DNA of 64,000 bases from Polytrichum commune (lineage: Eukaryota > Streptophyta > Polytrichopsida > Polytrichales > Polytrichaceae): assembly GCA_950295325.1 (NCBI GenBank), contig OX485806.1, forward strand, positions 29,264,001-29,328,000, in the 5' to 3' direction. This document shows positions 23,652 to 34,589 of this stretch, one piece after another (position 1 is the stretch's first letter; every line of letters begins with the position of its first letter). A model generated the notes under the pieces. That model ran no database searches. It was given only the letters and a program-made list of their open reading frames with translations, and was not told where the DNA came from. The position numbers were made by a program, and so were the translations under genes.

Positions 23652-24128
23652 GAGTCGCTTCACACTATGGTCGAAGGTCGAGAGGCCGTTGATTTCCACC
23701 AATGAGATTGCAAGAACCAAGAATTCGGCCTCTCGACCCTTCACACTAGAGGCCAAAGTCCAAAGGCCGTCGCAATTTAAAATGCCACATGGCAATACTT
23801 TTTGACCAAGGCGATGGACTCTTGAAGGAAGTTTCGGTCGGACAAGAATGGAAACCCAAACTATGGTCGAGAGGCCTTCGATATTTTTCCATAAAAAAAA
23901 CATTGACAAGATCTTAGCCGTTAGATCGGAGAAGTTGTTTTGGACAAGGAATAAAGTGGGATGCTCCTTCTTCTTCTCTCCTTTGGAGCTTCACACTATG
24001 CCCACCCAAAGGCTCCAATTCTTGTATTTGATTGGCTATTTTCAACCCATTTCTTTGGACTCTCAACAAAGTTTGGCCATTCAATCCCATGGCCTCTTGA
24101 CTTGGACAGCCATAGTGTGAAGCGGCCC
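23652..24128. mobile_element. PIF/Harbinger-like MITE B
   Basis: 477 bp, sharing its left TTA (23649-23651) with element A and its right TTA (24129-24131) with element C. The ends are GAGTCGCTTCACACTATGG and, reverse-complemented, GGGCCGCTTCACACTATGG. Noncoding. Confidence 0.85.
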
Positions 24129-24131
24129 TTA

Positions 24132-24721
24132 GGGCCACTTCACACACAAGGTTGAAGGCCCTTGACCATGGCAATGTAAGAGCTCTCATTGGTCAAAAAG
24201 GTGGAGACCGTCCAAGTTCACTTCACACTAGGAGGTGAAGGCCTAAAGGCCCAAAGAAAAGTTCATGGATGAAAAGTTTACATGGAGTCCTACATGGTTG
24301 GTTGTGGATAAGGGTGCATGGTCTACCGGAAATTGCATCAGACCCACCTCCAAAAGGTGGGCTTGACGCAAATTCCGGGAGACCATGACTTTTTTAATAA
24401 ATTTTCCGGCAGGACAGACTGCATGGCAGATTCCATAACATATTCCAATACAGATTCCAGGATAGACAAACACCACCAAGTAATTATCTTAAATTGATAA
24501 ACTTGGAGAAATGTTATATTAAACCAAATCCTCCCCTCTTTTACCGCCAACAAAATATGCAATGGTCCCACAACATGGTTCATTCTCACTTCACACTATG
24601 CTTGAGGACCCAAGACTACATAAAATGGCTTTCCCAACACCCATGGTACGGCCTTTGGATGAGAGTCAAGGGTCCTCACCATTACAAGGTCACGGCTCTT
24701 GGCTCATGTGTGAAGTGGCCC
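24132..24721. mobile_element. PIF/Harbinger-like MITE C
   Basis: 590 bp, flanked by TTA at 24129-24131 and 24722-24724. The ends are GGGCCACTTCACACA in both directions. Internal CTTCACACTA motifs near 24222 and 24590 repeat the terminal sequence. Same family as elements E and F. Confidence 0.85.
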
Positions 24722-24944
24722 TTACTTGACCAATGTTTCCCCATGCACCTCCCCGCCTTGGATACTCTACTTTCCCCAAATACAATCTTCGTCTTTAATT
24801 TACTTTAATAATTGAAACAGTAGAAACACATGACTCCCACCTCAAAATTATCTTATATTGGCAACCACTCCTCAACTCACTTGGAAGCAGACAATCCCTC
24901 CCCCTGAATGAACATGGAGAATCGACCGCTACACCACATACTGC

Positions 24945-25140
24945 ATTTAGTGTCACTGATTCTATTTGTCTTGCTCAATCCTAATTGTAAAACTGCCAGT
25001 GTAATGTCGCTACCACTAAATGTAAATCTGACACTATTTGTCATTCCTTGTAAATAGAATCCGGCATTGTGCATTTGTAATATTGCAATTCATGTCACTT
25101 ACTAAGTGATTTTCCATCCAAATTTTGATCGTCCATGACA
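24945..25140 (+). repeat. R1 dispersed repeat, copy 2
   Basis: Same ordered blocks as 5861-6060 (TTTAGTGTCACTGATTCTAT, CTAATTGTAAAACTGCC, ACTAAATGTAAA, TTACTAAGTGATTTTCCATCC). Noncoding. Confidence 0.6.
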
Positions 25141-25388
25141 ATATTTTATTTCGTAAATATTAGGTCACACAATATACCAAGTTTTGTTTCAATAACCGGC
25201 GTTCGGATGAACTAAAAGTAGATTGAGTTGACAATACTTGGAAACTTATTCATAAGAAGTGCCATTAGGAATATCACCGCTGTGATGTGAATTACTAAAT
25301 GACAATATCTCCAATATTAGTGTAGTTACAGATGAACCAGTTGAGTTTGAGAAATAAGTGGTTGAACTTCAAGACTTTAGGAAAATTA

Positions 25389-26507
25389 GGGCCGGTTTAC
25401 ACTATGGACCATGAAGTTGCCCCATGGTGATCTAAGAGCGTTGATTGGTTGTTGATGTCGTCCCGGGACAACTTCGGTTTACACTAGAGACAAAATGGCA
25501 GAGGGACCATGAAGGTCGAGGTCCCCAAAATATAAAATTTAAAGCCTAATAAATGCACTGACATGGTCCAACGGGTTTTGCGGTGAGAGAGGCAAGAGAG
25601 GTGGTCTGGTAGGAAAAGGCAAGGGCCCATGTCAAAGAAATGCCATTTCAACAACTTTCTAAATGAATCTACCCTTTATGTGCCTTAATTATATCATAGC
25701 CCATGAGACATGCCAACCTTGCCTTGCCCTACCCCTTAAACCGGCTCCCACATTTTTCACCAAACAACGTGGGACATCTAGAACTCAAGAATTCAAGTGC
25801 ACGTTTGTTTTTTTGGTCTACCAACTGCAGTGTTTGGAATTTGGGGGCTTGTAATATACTGTTGGAAAGGTCTTGAAAATACCTTTTCCAACGGTATATT
25901 AAACACCCCAAAATGTTTAAAAAATACAGTTGAAAAATGAAAAAGAAAAATCTGTAGTCGTTTAATGACTGTAGATCAGGGTGGTCAAAAGAACCGCAAT
26001 GGGAAATCTTCTTACACTAATTATCAAAGAATTGAACTTTAGTGTTGAGCAAGGTAGGGTGGTAACAACATTAAATATAATCAAGCACTAAATATCCTAT
26101 TTAGTGTAGTGACAACACAAGGTACATGTCACATGCAAATTACATTGAACATGTACAAATTAAATCGCTCATTTTTTTGTAAAAATTATTGTGAGAAGAT
26201 TTGCAAGCCACATCTTCGATACATTTAACAAGAAGTGAAGACAAGTGAAGCCCAAGAGAAGACAAGAGAATGGTCAAACTTGAATTTTTTTTTCAAAATT
26301 GCCCTTTATTAAAAAATCGGCACCTTCACTTTTTGGTGCATGGTCATTCTTCTTGGTCCACATTCGGTTTACACCTAGTGAGGGACCCAAGGCTCTCAAG
26401 ACTATCTTTTTATGAAGTCAGACCATGGAAGTCAGACCATGAACTTGGACCATTGACAAGGCCATCTTCCATGGTCCGACTTCATGGTCCATAGTGTAAA
26501 CCGACCC
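25389..26507. mobile_element. PIF/Harbinger-like MITE D (long form)
   Basis: 1119 bp, flanked by TTA (25386-25388, 26508-26510). The ends are GGGCCGGTTTACACTATGGACC and, reverse-complemented, GGGTCGGTTTACACTATGGACC. The middle (about 25640-26290) is extra DNA not found in elements A or I, including a hairpin at 25844-25909. No transposase domain is seen in it. Confidence 0.82.
25844..25909. repeat. Short perfect-stem hairpin inside MITE D
   Basis: GGGG.CTTGTAATATACTG..GGAAAGGT pairs with ACCTTTTCCAACGGTATATTAAACACCCC around a loop of about nine bases, with few mismatches in a 28-bp stem. It could be a small nested element or a small-RNA-like foldback. Confidence 0.5.
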
Positions 26508-26991
26508 TTAGTGATCGTTTGAGAGGATTCTATAGAATATGCCTAATATCAATAAATGATAAACGAAAAGATGTCAACATGTAACCGGTTGGACTTCAAA
26601 AGGCTAAAACCTTGACAGATTGTGTGCCCAAAAACCTCTCCAGACACTGCTCCAAGTGGGTTGAACTACTTGGAGAGCCTAGAGGAATTGGGGTGGGTGG
26701 GAAGGAGCAAAATCTTCACACCGCTTAGATTTTAGGGTATGCACGTATGTGATAATTCCCTCCCTCTCCCTATGAAATATCACCCTAACTGAAGTGACAT
26801 ACTTCGAAGCAGTCCATATAAGGTAAATTCAAGGCCCTCGAAACTTGGTAAAACATGATCAATGAAAGATAGAATGATCTCCCGTTCACGTCAATGTAAG
26901 AAAACACATTGACATCTTATTGATTTTGTTGTATTATAAAATTGAGGTCGGAATGCATTTCTCTTGTTCATATTATTACTCACAATGAGCA

Positions 26992-27558
26992 AGTTGTTTA
27001 CATCATAGACCATGAAATTGTCCCTTGTTCCTCTAAAATATGTGATTGGCCGTTGAATTTGTCCTAGGATCGCTTCGGTTTGCATCAAGGAAAAAGAAAA
27101 TATGTAAGTGTGACCATGGAACTTGAGGTCCCCAAAAGGTCTATTTTCAGGCCTACGTTATCCATTGTCATGGTCCAACGGATTTTGCTGTGGGAAAGGC
27201 AAAAGAGGTTCTCGCGTTGCAAATGTCAGGGGACCATGGTAGAGAAATGCCGTTTTAGTTTTTTCTGCTAGACATACATCGTTCATAACTATGAGGAAAG
27301 AATGGGAGGGAGAAGGGGAGGAGGTCAAACATGAAGAAAATTCCCAAAACTACCATTTTTGGACATACATTAAAGATATCAGCACGTCCACTTTATGGGT
27401 GCATGGTCACTTCTCTTGGCCCATGTTTGGTTTACACCCAATTAGGGGCCCAAAGGCTTTAAGAATGCATTCTTTAGAAATCGAACCATGAAAATGTGAC
27501 CATGGAAAAATGCCCTTTGACATGGGACAAACTTCACGGTCTATGATGTAAACAACCC
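26992..27558. mobile_element. PIF/Harbinger-like MITE I (diverged)
   Basis: Ends GTTGTTTACATCATAGACC (left, from about 26994) and its exact reverse complement near 27537-27555. Internal blocks match element A (GAGGTCCCCAAAA, CATGGTCCAACGGATTTTGC). The target site is unclear because the outermost bases have decayed. Confidence 0.7.
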
Positions 27559-27817
27559 GTGATTGGAACTCGGTGGAGTCGGCCCCCCTTCCATAATGCA
27601 GAAGAGGCAAGCTATTGTGCCTATGGCACCCATAGCTCCAGCTCCCCTCAGATGTACGCATCACGAACATTTCCCGCTCCCCTTGGGGGCTTGCAAGGGT
27701 CCCATCCACCATACATTTTAGCCCACTTGGAAGCTATGGTTTGTCCATTTCCCATTGGACTTTGCGTCCTCCAGTTGAATTTGGACATAAGGTAGACGTG
27801 CCTTACATGGATCCGTA

Positions 27818-28230
27818 GGGCTGGTTTAGGCTACGGTGAAGAAGTGTGCCAATTGGTCAAGAATTTCAGCCCAAGACATGGTTATTTGAGGCAACGGTTG
27901 ATATGGTGGATGAGATATAGAAATACAAAACCAAGCAAATAGAATACCCTCAAGTTGGAGTTCTCCAAAGGCCAAGTTTCTTGTCTGAAGGTTTGTGGTT
28001 GCCCAAGAAACTTGACCTCCAGAGAACTCCCATTGAAAAAGAGGATGTTGTACGTCATGTTGGCAACCATGTCCTTTTTTTCATCCATGCTTGAAGGTCT
28101 TCATCAAAGAAGTCTTGGTCGTAGTGTAAACCCCAGGTGGTGAAGAACCCATGTTGTAGTTGGTTGTATTGCTCCATTCCCCTAAAATGCTTGACCAATG
28201 CATTTCCATACTGTAGTCTAAACCGGCCTT
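27818..28230. mobile_element. MITE J with an internal foldback
   Basis: The left end GGGCTGGTTTAGGCTACGGT matches the reverse complement of the right end (GGCCGGTTTAGACTACAGT). Inside, 27956-28040 holds a second inverted pair (GTTCTCCAAAGGCCAAGTTTC and its approximate complement). No coding. Confidence 0.65.
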
Positions 28231-28590
28231 TAAAGTATCTCTGCACCCACTTCTCGTAGGATATGAAACACACGATTTAGTGAGGAATGATTATCAAATC
28301 CAAATTGTGATCGTAGCCATTGGCCTTGTTATTTTTGTTGTTCGTATGAATATCATATCCATTGTTAAGGGAACATTCACACACTCATTAAGTAGTTGTA
28401 GAGGTTTCTCCGATCATGTTGACTTTTGATCCTAGAATGGTTAGCATTTTTTGAGCATGTAGTCCAATATATTTTAAGCACATGTCTTTTTTGGCGTCCG
28501 TTCTTAGAGCTAGAGCAAACCACACACCACTCAAACATAAGGTGTCCATATTATTCACATGTGTGATTAAACACATTTACCTTAAGCATT
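28220..28590 (+). repeat. R10 dispersed repeat copy
   Basis: Blocks GGATATGAAACACACGATTTAG, CGTATGAATATCATATCCATT, CCGATCATGTTGACTTTTGA and TTTGAGCATGTAGTCCAAT recur at 38990-39260 and 42310-42740, and inverted near 14530 and 61390-61560. Confidence 0.55.
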
Positions 28591-29849
28591 GGAAGCAACC
28601 AATATAAGTTATTGAGACAATAATATGACATATCATTTGATTTATAATATTGATCAATATATTTCCTACTGTCATTACTTGTAATAAAAAGGGAAGAGAA
28701 TTATCGCATACAATTGTACCTCTCATTCATCCAACATAAAAGCTTGAAATAGCATGCACTCCTCAATGCAATTCCCAACACATTATAAGTCAATATGTTG
28801 ATGACGCGTCATTACTACGAGAATGGAAGAATCTAGCATATGACATAGTTGTTATTAATATGACATAGTTGTTGTCATGTATTGTTGAATTGATAAATGA
28901 ATCATCTTTAAAAAAACCCTAAATTAGTTTTTTCCTAGTCATTTGAGATGAATAAGCTACCAACCTATAGAGGGTCAAGTTTTTACGTTGGTTGGATGAG
29001 AAGTACACTCATACACCCTAGTACTCCCTCTCCAAATTAAAAGTATGGAAGAGATCTCCAAAAACAATCAAGGATGCATAACAAGATTGAGAATTCATGG
29101 TGTTTATGAAAACTTGTCCATTTGAGAACACAACGAATTAATTTAAAACTTTAAAACATATACTATGAATACATCTAACTCCATAAATGGAATAATATTA
29201 CATGAAGTAGTTTATCACACTCGGTTGCAATGAATCGGCTCTCAACCTTACAAGGGTTTGATCTATACAGTAACCCCCTCATCCATAGGTCACGAGTTTA
29301 CATAGACCCCATGAAATCTAAACCATGTGACATTCCACAAACACAAAACATTCATAAAAGAAAAGAAAAAGAAAAAGAACAGCATATGCGTTCTCTCCTC
29401 GATATTAGTGTGGACTTTTGCAACCGTCATATACATGTCAAATGCCTGTCACACCTATCAAATGTACGTCATATATGCATACATTATTTGAGATTTGTGA
29501 TGGGTGTAAAAAGCAACCTTGCCCGACATATATGCATGAAAAATGGGGGAGAAAAAGGAAGGGAGAATGAGAATCTTGTCCTTATTATTTTCATACGATC
29601 GAACTCGGTTCTCATGACCGCCTTTTGAAACTGCGAAGCATGAGTTACTTAATGCCATAAGTCACTTAGCATTAAAAGGGTGGAAGTTTGTGGCAGCTTG
29701 GTACCATACCCGTGCAACTTGACGGCCTCGGTTCATGACACCTTCGGTACTTACGTACCAAGTTTGACTCCAACCAATTAAATTTTAAGTGACCCCGCTT
29801 TTTGTTTTTTGCACCGTAGTCCTTTTTGCATAGGTAATATAAGATATGA
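28591..29849. other. Intergenic stretch, no feature recognised
   Basis: AT-rich. The 132-codon open frame at 29230-29628 is low complexity in part, has no recognised domain, and lacks splice context. A fragment near 28700-28740 also occurs near 5150 and 41800. Confidence 0.3.
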
Positions 29850-30720
29850 GATTAAGGTAGTCTAAAAACACGGTGTACGTTTATCATAGCATTCTTCCTA
29901 GACGTGGAATAAGTACCATGACCCTATTATATATGGATACTTCCAACTTCGTATATATGATTTCGATCATTGGATTCACTACCAACATATGAGTCTTAGG
30001 TAACTGTCCTATATAGTCCTTTTGCATAGGTGAGATGTGAGAAAAGAAATATGACTTTGATGCACTAATCGGGGACATTTTTGGGCATGGTCGGTTGAGA
30101 TCCTAGTGTTTGCAAGTCCAACCGGTTACATGTTGACATCCTCAAGGTTTTCCTTTATTAAATTGGGGTATATTCTATAAATTTCTCTAAAATGATCGGT
30201 AATTTTCTTGCAGTCTCGAACTTCGACCGGTTATTTCTCAAACTCAACCGGTTGGTTTTCCATGATCATAGCTTTGATGTTACTACTAGCATGAATTTAT
30301 GGTGTAGCTTCATTTTCGAGTTGGTTTGAATCTACATTATGGGAATTAGAGGGGCTCCGACAATTACTGCCTCCTTTCAAAGGTGAACACCTTGAACGGG
30401 CATGGACAAGGTGGCTGGCACCTATCTCCCCCCCCCCCTCCCCAAGGGCAAGCCCCTAGGTTCCCACATGGTTGGTTGAAAATATCCAGCTCATCCGGAT
30501 ACCCCCACTGTAATTGGGTAGATCGTAGATTAAGACAGTCTAAAACATGGTCTACATCTATCATGGAGCTCCTTTCTAGACGTGGAATAAGACCCATGAC
30601 CCCATTGCGGACACTTCCAACTTCATATATATATGATTTTGATTGTTGGATGCACTACCAACATATGAGTTTTGGGCAACCGTCCTATGTCAGTGAAAAT
30701 TCAATGCAAATCTACCATTG
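29850..30720 (+). repeat. R13 direct repeat pair flanking R4 copy 4
   Basis: The block 29850-30040 (GATTAAGGTAGTCTAAAA, CTAGACGTGGAATAAG, CACTACCAACATATGAGT) is repeated at 30527-30700. Between them, 30075-30260 is an R4 copy (GTGTTTGCAAGTCCAACCGG, TTCGACCGGTTATTTCTC). Noncoding. Confidence 0.6.
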
Positions 30721-31164
30721 TGATTGATTTGTAGTTCTTTCGGTGATGTAGGACAAATTTCTAGTGACCTTGGTCACTTGCCCAAGTCTCATACGCATAT
30801 AGTGTTTGGACAAGGAATCGTCTCATCTAGTCAACAATTGTGCATCGCACGTATTGTCATTTCAAGTTCCATGATCGTAGTTGCCAGGATACAAAATGTA
30901 GAGGAGGTCAAAGTATAGATTCACTTTATTTGTATACGATGACATAACCTTAAACCATCCCAATTTGCTAACAATTGAACATAGAACAAGCATACGTTAT
31001 GATTGCATAATCCAATCTTATCGTAACACCCATGTCTTTTTGGTGTGCAATCGTAACAATGAGCCTTGCCATGTACTACTCAAATGTAGGCATCTAATTA
31101 AGAAGGGCGGGCTCATAACAAGTCACATATGTTACATCTACCACAATTATACATATAAGACTAA

Positions 31165-31564
31165 GGGCCGGTTCCCATGGGGGTTCCAAATCCCAAGTCC
31201 CCCTCATGTCAACAAGTCCCAACATGGTGATGGCAAAATCCCTATTGTTGAGCCTCAAGGAACCATTATCATTTGATTTATATTCATTAAAGTAAAATCT
31301 TGATTGTTTTATGCATGAAATCTCATAACTAATGTTGAAAAAATTGGTTTAACTTTCTGCTCGACCCAACTCTCAGCACAAGTCCCAAATCTCACCTCCA
31401 AAAAAGCGTTGCCACGAAGACGTCCATGCCATAATCAGAACTTAGGACTTGAGACTATGTTTGAAGTGGTAAGCCCCAACTTCCATGCTCTCAACGGCTA
31501 AGATTGCACATATTGACCTCAAGTGACTTGGGTCTTAGGACTTAGGACCTTTGTGAACCAGCCC
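31165..31564. mobile_element. PIF/Harbinger-like MITE K
   Basis: 400 bp, flanked by TAA (31162-31164, 31565-31567). The ends are GGGCCGGTTCCCATGGG and, reverse-complemented, GGGCTGGTTCACAAAGG. Noncoding. Confidence 0.78.
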
Positions 31565-31567
31565 TAA

Positions 31568-32098
31568 TGCCCCCTTCCCACCTGACTTTAGTTAAGACCC
31601 AAAGTATTTCCTAAAAACCGGGTAAAGCTCCCTCGGTTATAGCGGAGGCATCCGACTATCCCAATGCACCTACAAGAACTTGCTCCGGAGATTTTCAAGT
31701 AGCTTTCAGTTAAGTAGCTTTCACACAGGTTCATGGTTTTATCTACCAAGCAATGAATGTTGGGTAGTTTTTGTCCCATCCCCAAATGCCTTACTACTCA
31801 CCTATCTTACCATCGGTTTTTGTTAATGAAGCTCCTCGTGCCCTCATAGCTAAGACTAAAAAGCAACCAATCACAAGGGTGGGAGGCGACACTTTTAAAG
31901 TTCCTATATTCTTGCCTCATGTTTAGGTACCGATGGGAGGGTCGGTGGTTGAGGCTTAAAACCTCCACTTTTAAGCCATGCCACATCATTTGCCACCTAG
32001 GCTCGGCACTAAAAAGAGCCGTATGTGTGAACCCTAGATAACTAAAACTGCTTTTAGACTAAAACTACTTCTAACTAATGTCAGGTGGGAATGCCCCA
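31568..32098. mobile_element. MITE L, sharing a TAA with MITE K
   Basis: 531 bp, flanked by TAA (31565-31567 shared with K; 32099-32101). The ends are TGCCCCCTTCCCACCTGACT and, reverse-complemented, TGGGGCATTCCCACCTGACA, with about 21 of 25 bases matching. Noncoding. Confidence 0.8.
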
Positions 32099-32101
32099 TA
32101 A

Positions 32102-33469
32102 GTTAGATGTGAACTTGAAATGTGTTGCAAAATGTGGACTAAAACGTGTGGTCAACATCTACGATGCCAGTTCTTTCAACTACTTAATTAATTAGAGCTA
32201 CTTCTTCGGTGCGCTATTTTGAGGAGGTATTCGTACAGCAAACTTACATCGAAGAGACAAAGGAACTTGACTTTTGATCGAGGTAGTAATTAATGAGGAC
32301 GAGGTGCCAAAAAGAAGTCGAGTTTAAATTATTGACTCTCTTTTGGAGAAGCTTCGGAGCAGTATCCTCCACATGTGGGAAAGTTTTTTTGGCAGGCAGC
32401 CTTTACACACAACCATCAAACATCATGTTGAGTGGGCAGCGTTTGGTGCACAACTACACCCCTCGATGCCTAATGAGAAGCCAAAAAGTGGTTGTGAGCC
32501 TTTCTCAAACACACTCGATTTTTTCTAGATGAAGTAATATTATCTATTATTTCTTTTTGTTGCACTCGGAGATAGTAAGAGTGTTGCCTAGTGAACATGG
32601 ATTTTATGGGTTGACTCAGATTTTTACCCCTGTTTCCACGTATCATTCGGTGGTTGTCTATGCTCATTTGGTTGATGCCTAAGCTTGTTAACTCAATTCG
32701 GTAAAAAATGTAACTTTTCTTGGCTTTCCGGTCATTTTCCCTAAGTTTTTATAAGTAGTCGGTTACAAAACTGACAAATAAAATAAGAACTCAGTTCACA
32801 TACTAAATTTAAGGTAATTTGGACATTTTTTCAACTTTGATTACTACATATGATAAAAAAAAATCATTTCAAATCATATTTTGAAAGAAATCAGAATTAT
32901 TCAAGTATGAAAACATGAAACCCTTAATAATACATGAAAACAACAACCAAAGACATCAAATAGACACTCAAAAATATGAAATCAGCAGCTTTAAACATTT
33001 GATAAACATTGCAAAACATTAAAATAGCACTTAACAAAGGGATGGCGATGATAGCTTTGGTGCAGTCTCGCTGCAGCACCGTAATTGTAAACCCTTAAAG
33101 ATAGTTAGAGATAGATGAAGGATTCAAGGTAAGGTGTGGGAGAACCAGTTATAACCGGAGATGCCCTCGAGCAACTCAACTAAGAACCAGTGGGAGATGG
33201 TGTGGGGCACCTAATATCCGCCCACTCTTGGATGGGAACGGATGAAAAACCGTCATCAACTTTACAAAAGCGGTCGATTTCCTATACACTTAATTTTTCC
33301 TTCAGTTATACGGCCTAAAATACTGAAATTAAACCGATAATTTATTGATTTCACTATGTTGATTTTACATTAAATGTCGGATCTCCCCATTCATTGGTGT
33401 TGCCACTCGTCCTTCGGAATTGGTCATGCCAAGAGCTTTTGTATCGGATTATTGGGGAGATCCGAGATG
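32102..33469. other. Intergenic stretch, no gene supported
   Basis: Overlapping plus-strand open frames at 32293-32532 have no recognisable domain. The remainder is AT-rich, including a diverse tract near 32700-33030. Confidence 0.3.
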
Positions 33470-33472
33470 TTA

Positions 33473-33971
33473 GGACCACTTCACACACGAGACTGAGAAC
33501 CCGTGATTGTTACACTTCAAGCACTCTCATTGGTGGAAAGGGCGGAGCCGGTCCAAGTTCGCTTCACACTACGCTTGAGGGACCAACTAAGTAAGTGAAT
33601 CCACAATGGATGCAAAGTCTACATGGATTCCTACATGGCATCGAATGGACCATGTTTCATGGTCACTTGGATTATTTTCAAAATCCATCTTTAGGAGGTA
33701 GGCCTAACATAAAACTGGGAGACCATGGCACTCTAAATGTTCACAACCGTTGATTTATTTTGTTTTATCGTGTGTGAGGACCAACATGAATATAAATTCA
33801 TTGAAATAGCATCTGGTTGCAGGTCCGGTCACATATGGCTTCACACTACGCTTGAGGGTCCGTGACTACACCACATGATGTTGGAGGTGTGTTGGGACGG
33901 CCTTTGGACACTATATATTGGGCTCTCACAATTTCATGGTCACGGCTCTTGGCTCGTGTGTGAAGTGGCCC
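33473..33971. mobile_element. PIF/Harbinger-like MITE E
   Basis: 499 bp. The ends are GGACCACTTCACACACGAG and, reverse-complemented, GGGCCACTTCACACACGAG; flanks are TTA and TTT. Two internal direct copies of CTTCACACTACGCTTGAGGG lie at about 33561 and 33840. The element is closely related to F in reverse orientation. Confidence 0.8.
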
Positions 33972-34589
33972 TTTGTGGTCTCAGTTCACTGCTCTACACC
34001 CCACCCGTTTATTGTGACCAGGTCTTTGTAGGTCAAGGATGGGGGTCCCTTTATTGGTCCCAACCAATGTCACATTACTATTCCCATGTCATTGCCACAC
34101 TACCGGAGGCCGTTTTGGTCATAAATTGGGCCGGAGAAATCCATTCAAGTGTCGGGGTTGTGGGTTTTCAAAATATGTGTTGGGAGGGTTTAGCTAGAGC
34201 GGCTCAATAGTGGGTCATACTTTCAATGGGTAATGACACCATATGCACCGAGGACACGTTGGGGACCCCAATAGGAATGCTCTAACATTCTACAACACTT
34301 CAAACAAATTGATTGAAATGATCTATAAACAATTTCTTTTGGTGGACCTTGAAGTAGTTGGAGTCTTAGTTTCTTCTTTGTTACAAAAAGCACTACCTAC
34401 TTGGAGAAAGCAACTTGAACAAGGTTATTGATATGAACAGAAAAGGAAACAAGAAAAAATAATTCCCGTATTCATTTACTGGCATGAATGTGAGCATGTT
34501 AGCCTTATGTTGATCATGATTATTCATAATGCCATAGTAAGGTGTTATGCCTGCATTTCGGGAGGTGGGCTCTAGTAATAGAATAGTTA

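Larger units (their letters stand above)
25300..26665 (-). repeat. R4 repeat, copy 3, interrupted by MITE D
   Basis: R4 sequence on the left (25320-25388: GAACCAGTTGAGTTTGAGAAATAAGTGG) continues on the right (26508-26665: AGAGGATTCTATAGAATATG, CATGTAACCGGTTGGACTT) once element D is removed. This fixes the element D boundaries independently of its termini. Confidence 0.6.

Noticed and set aside
29230..29628. 132-codon open frame
   Set aside because: Low-complexity stretch, no recognised domain, no splice context; probably chance.
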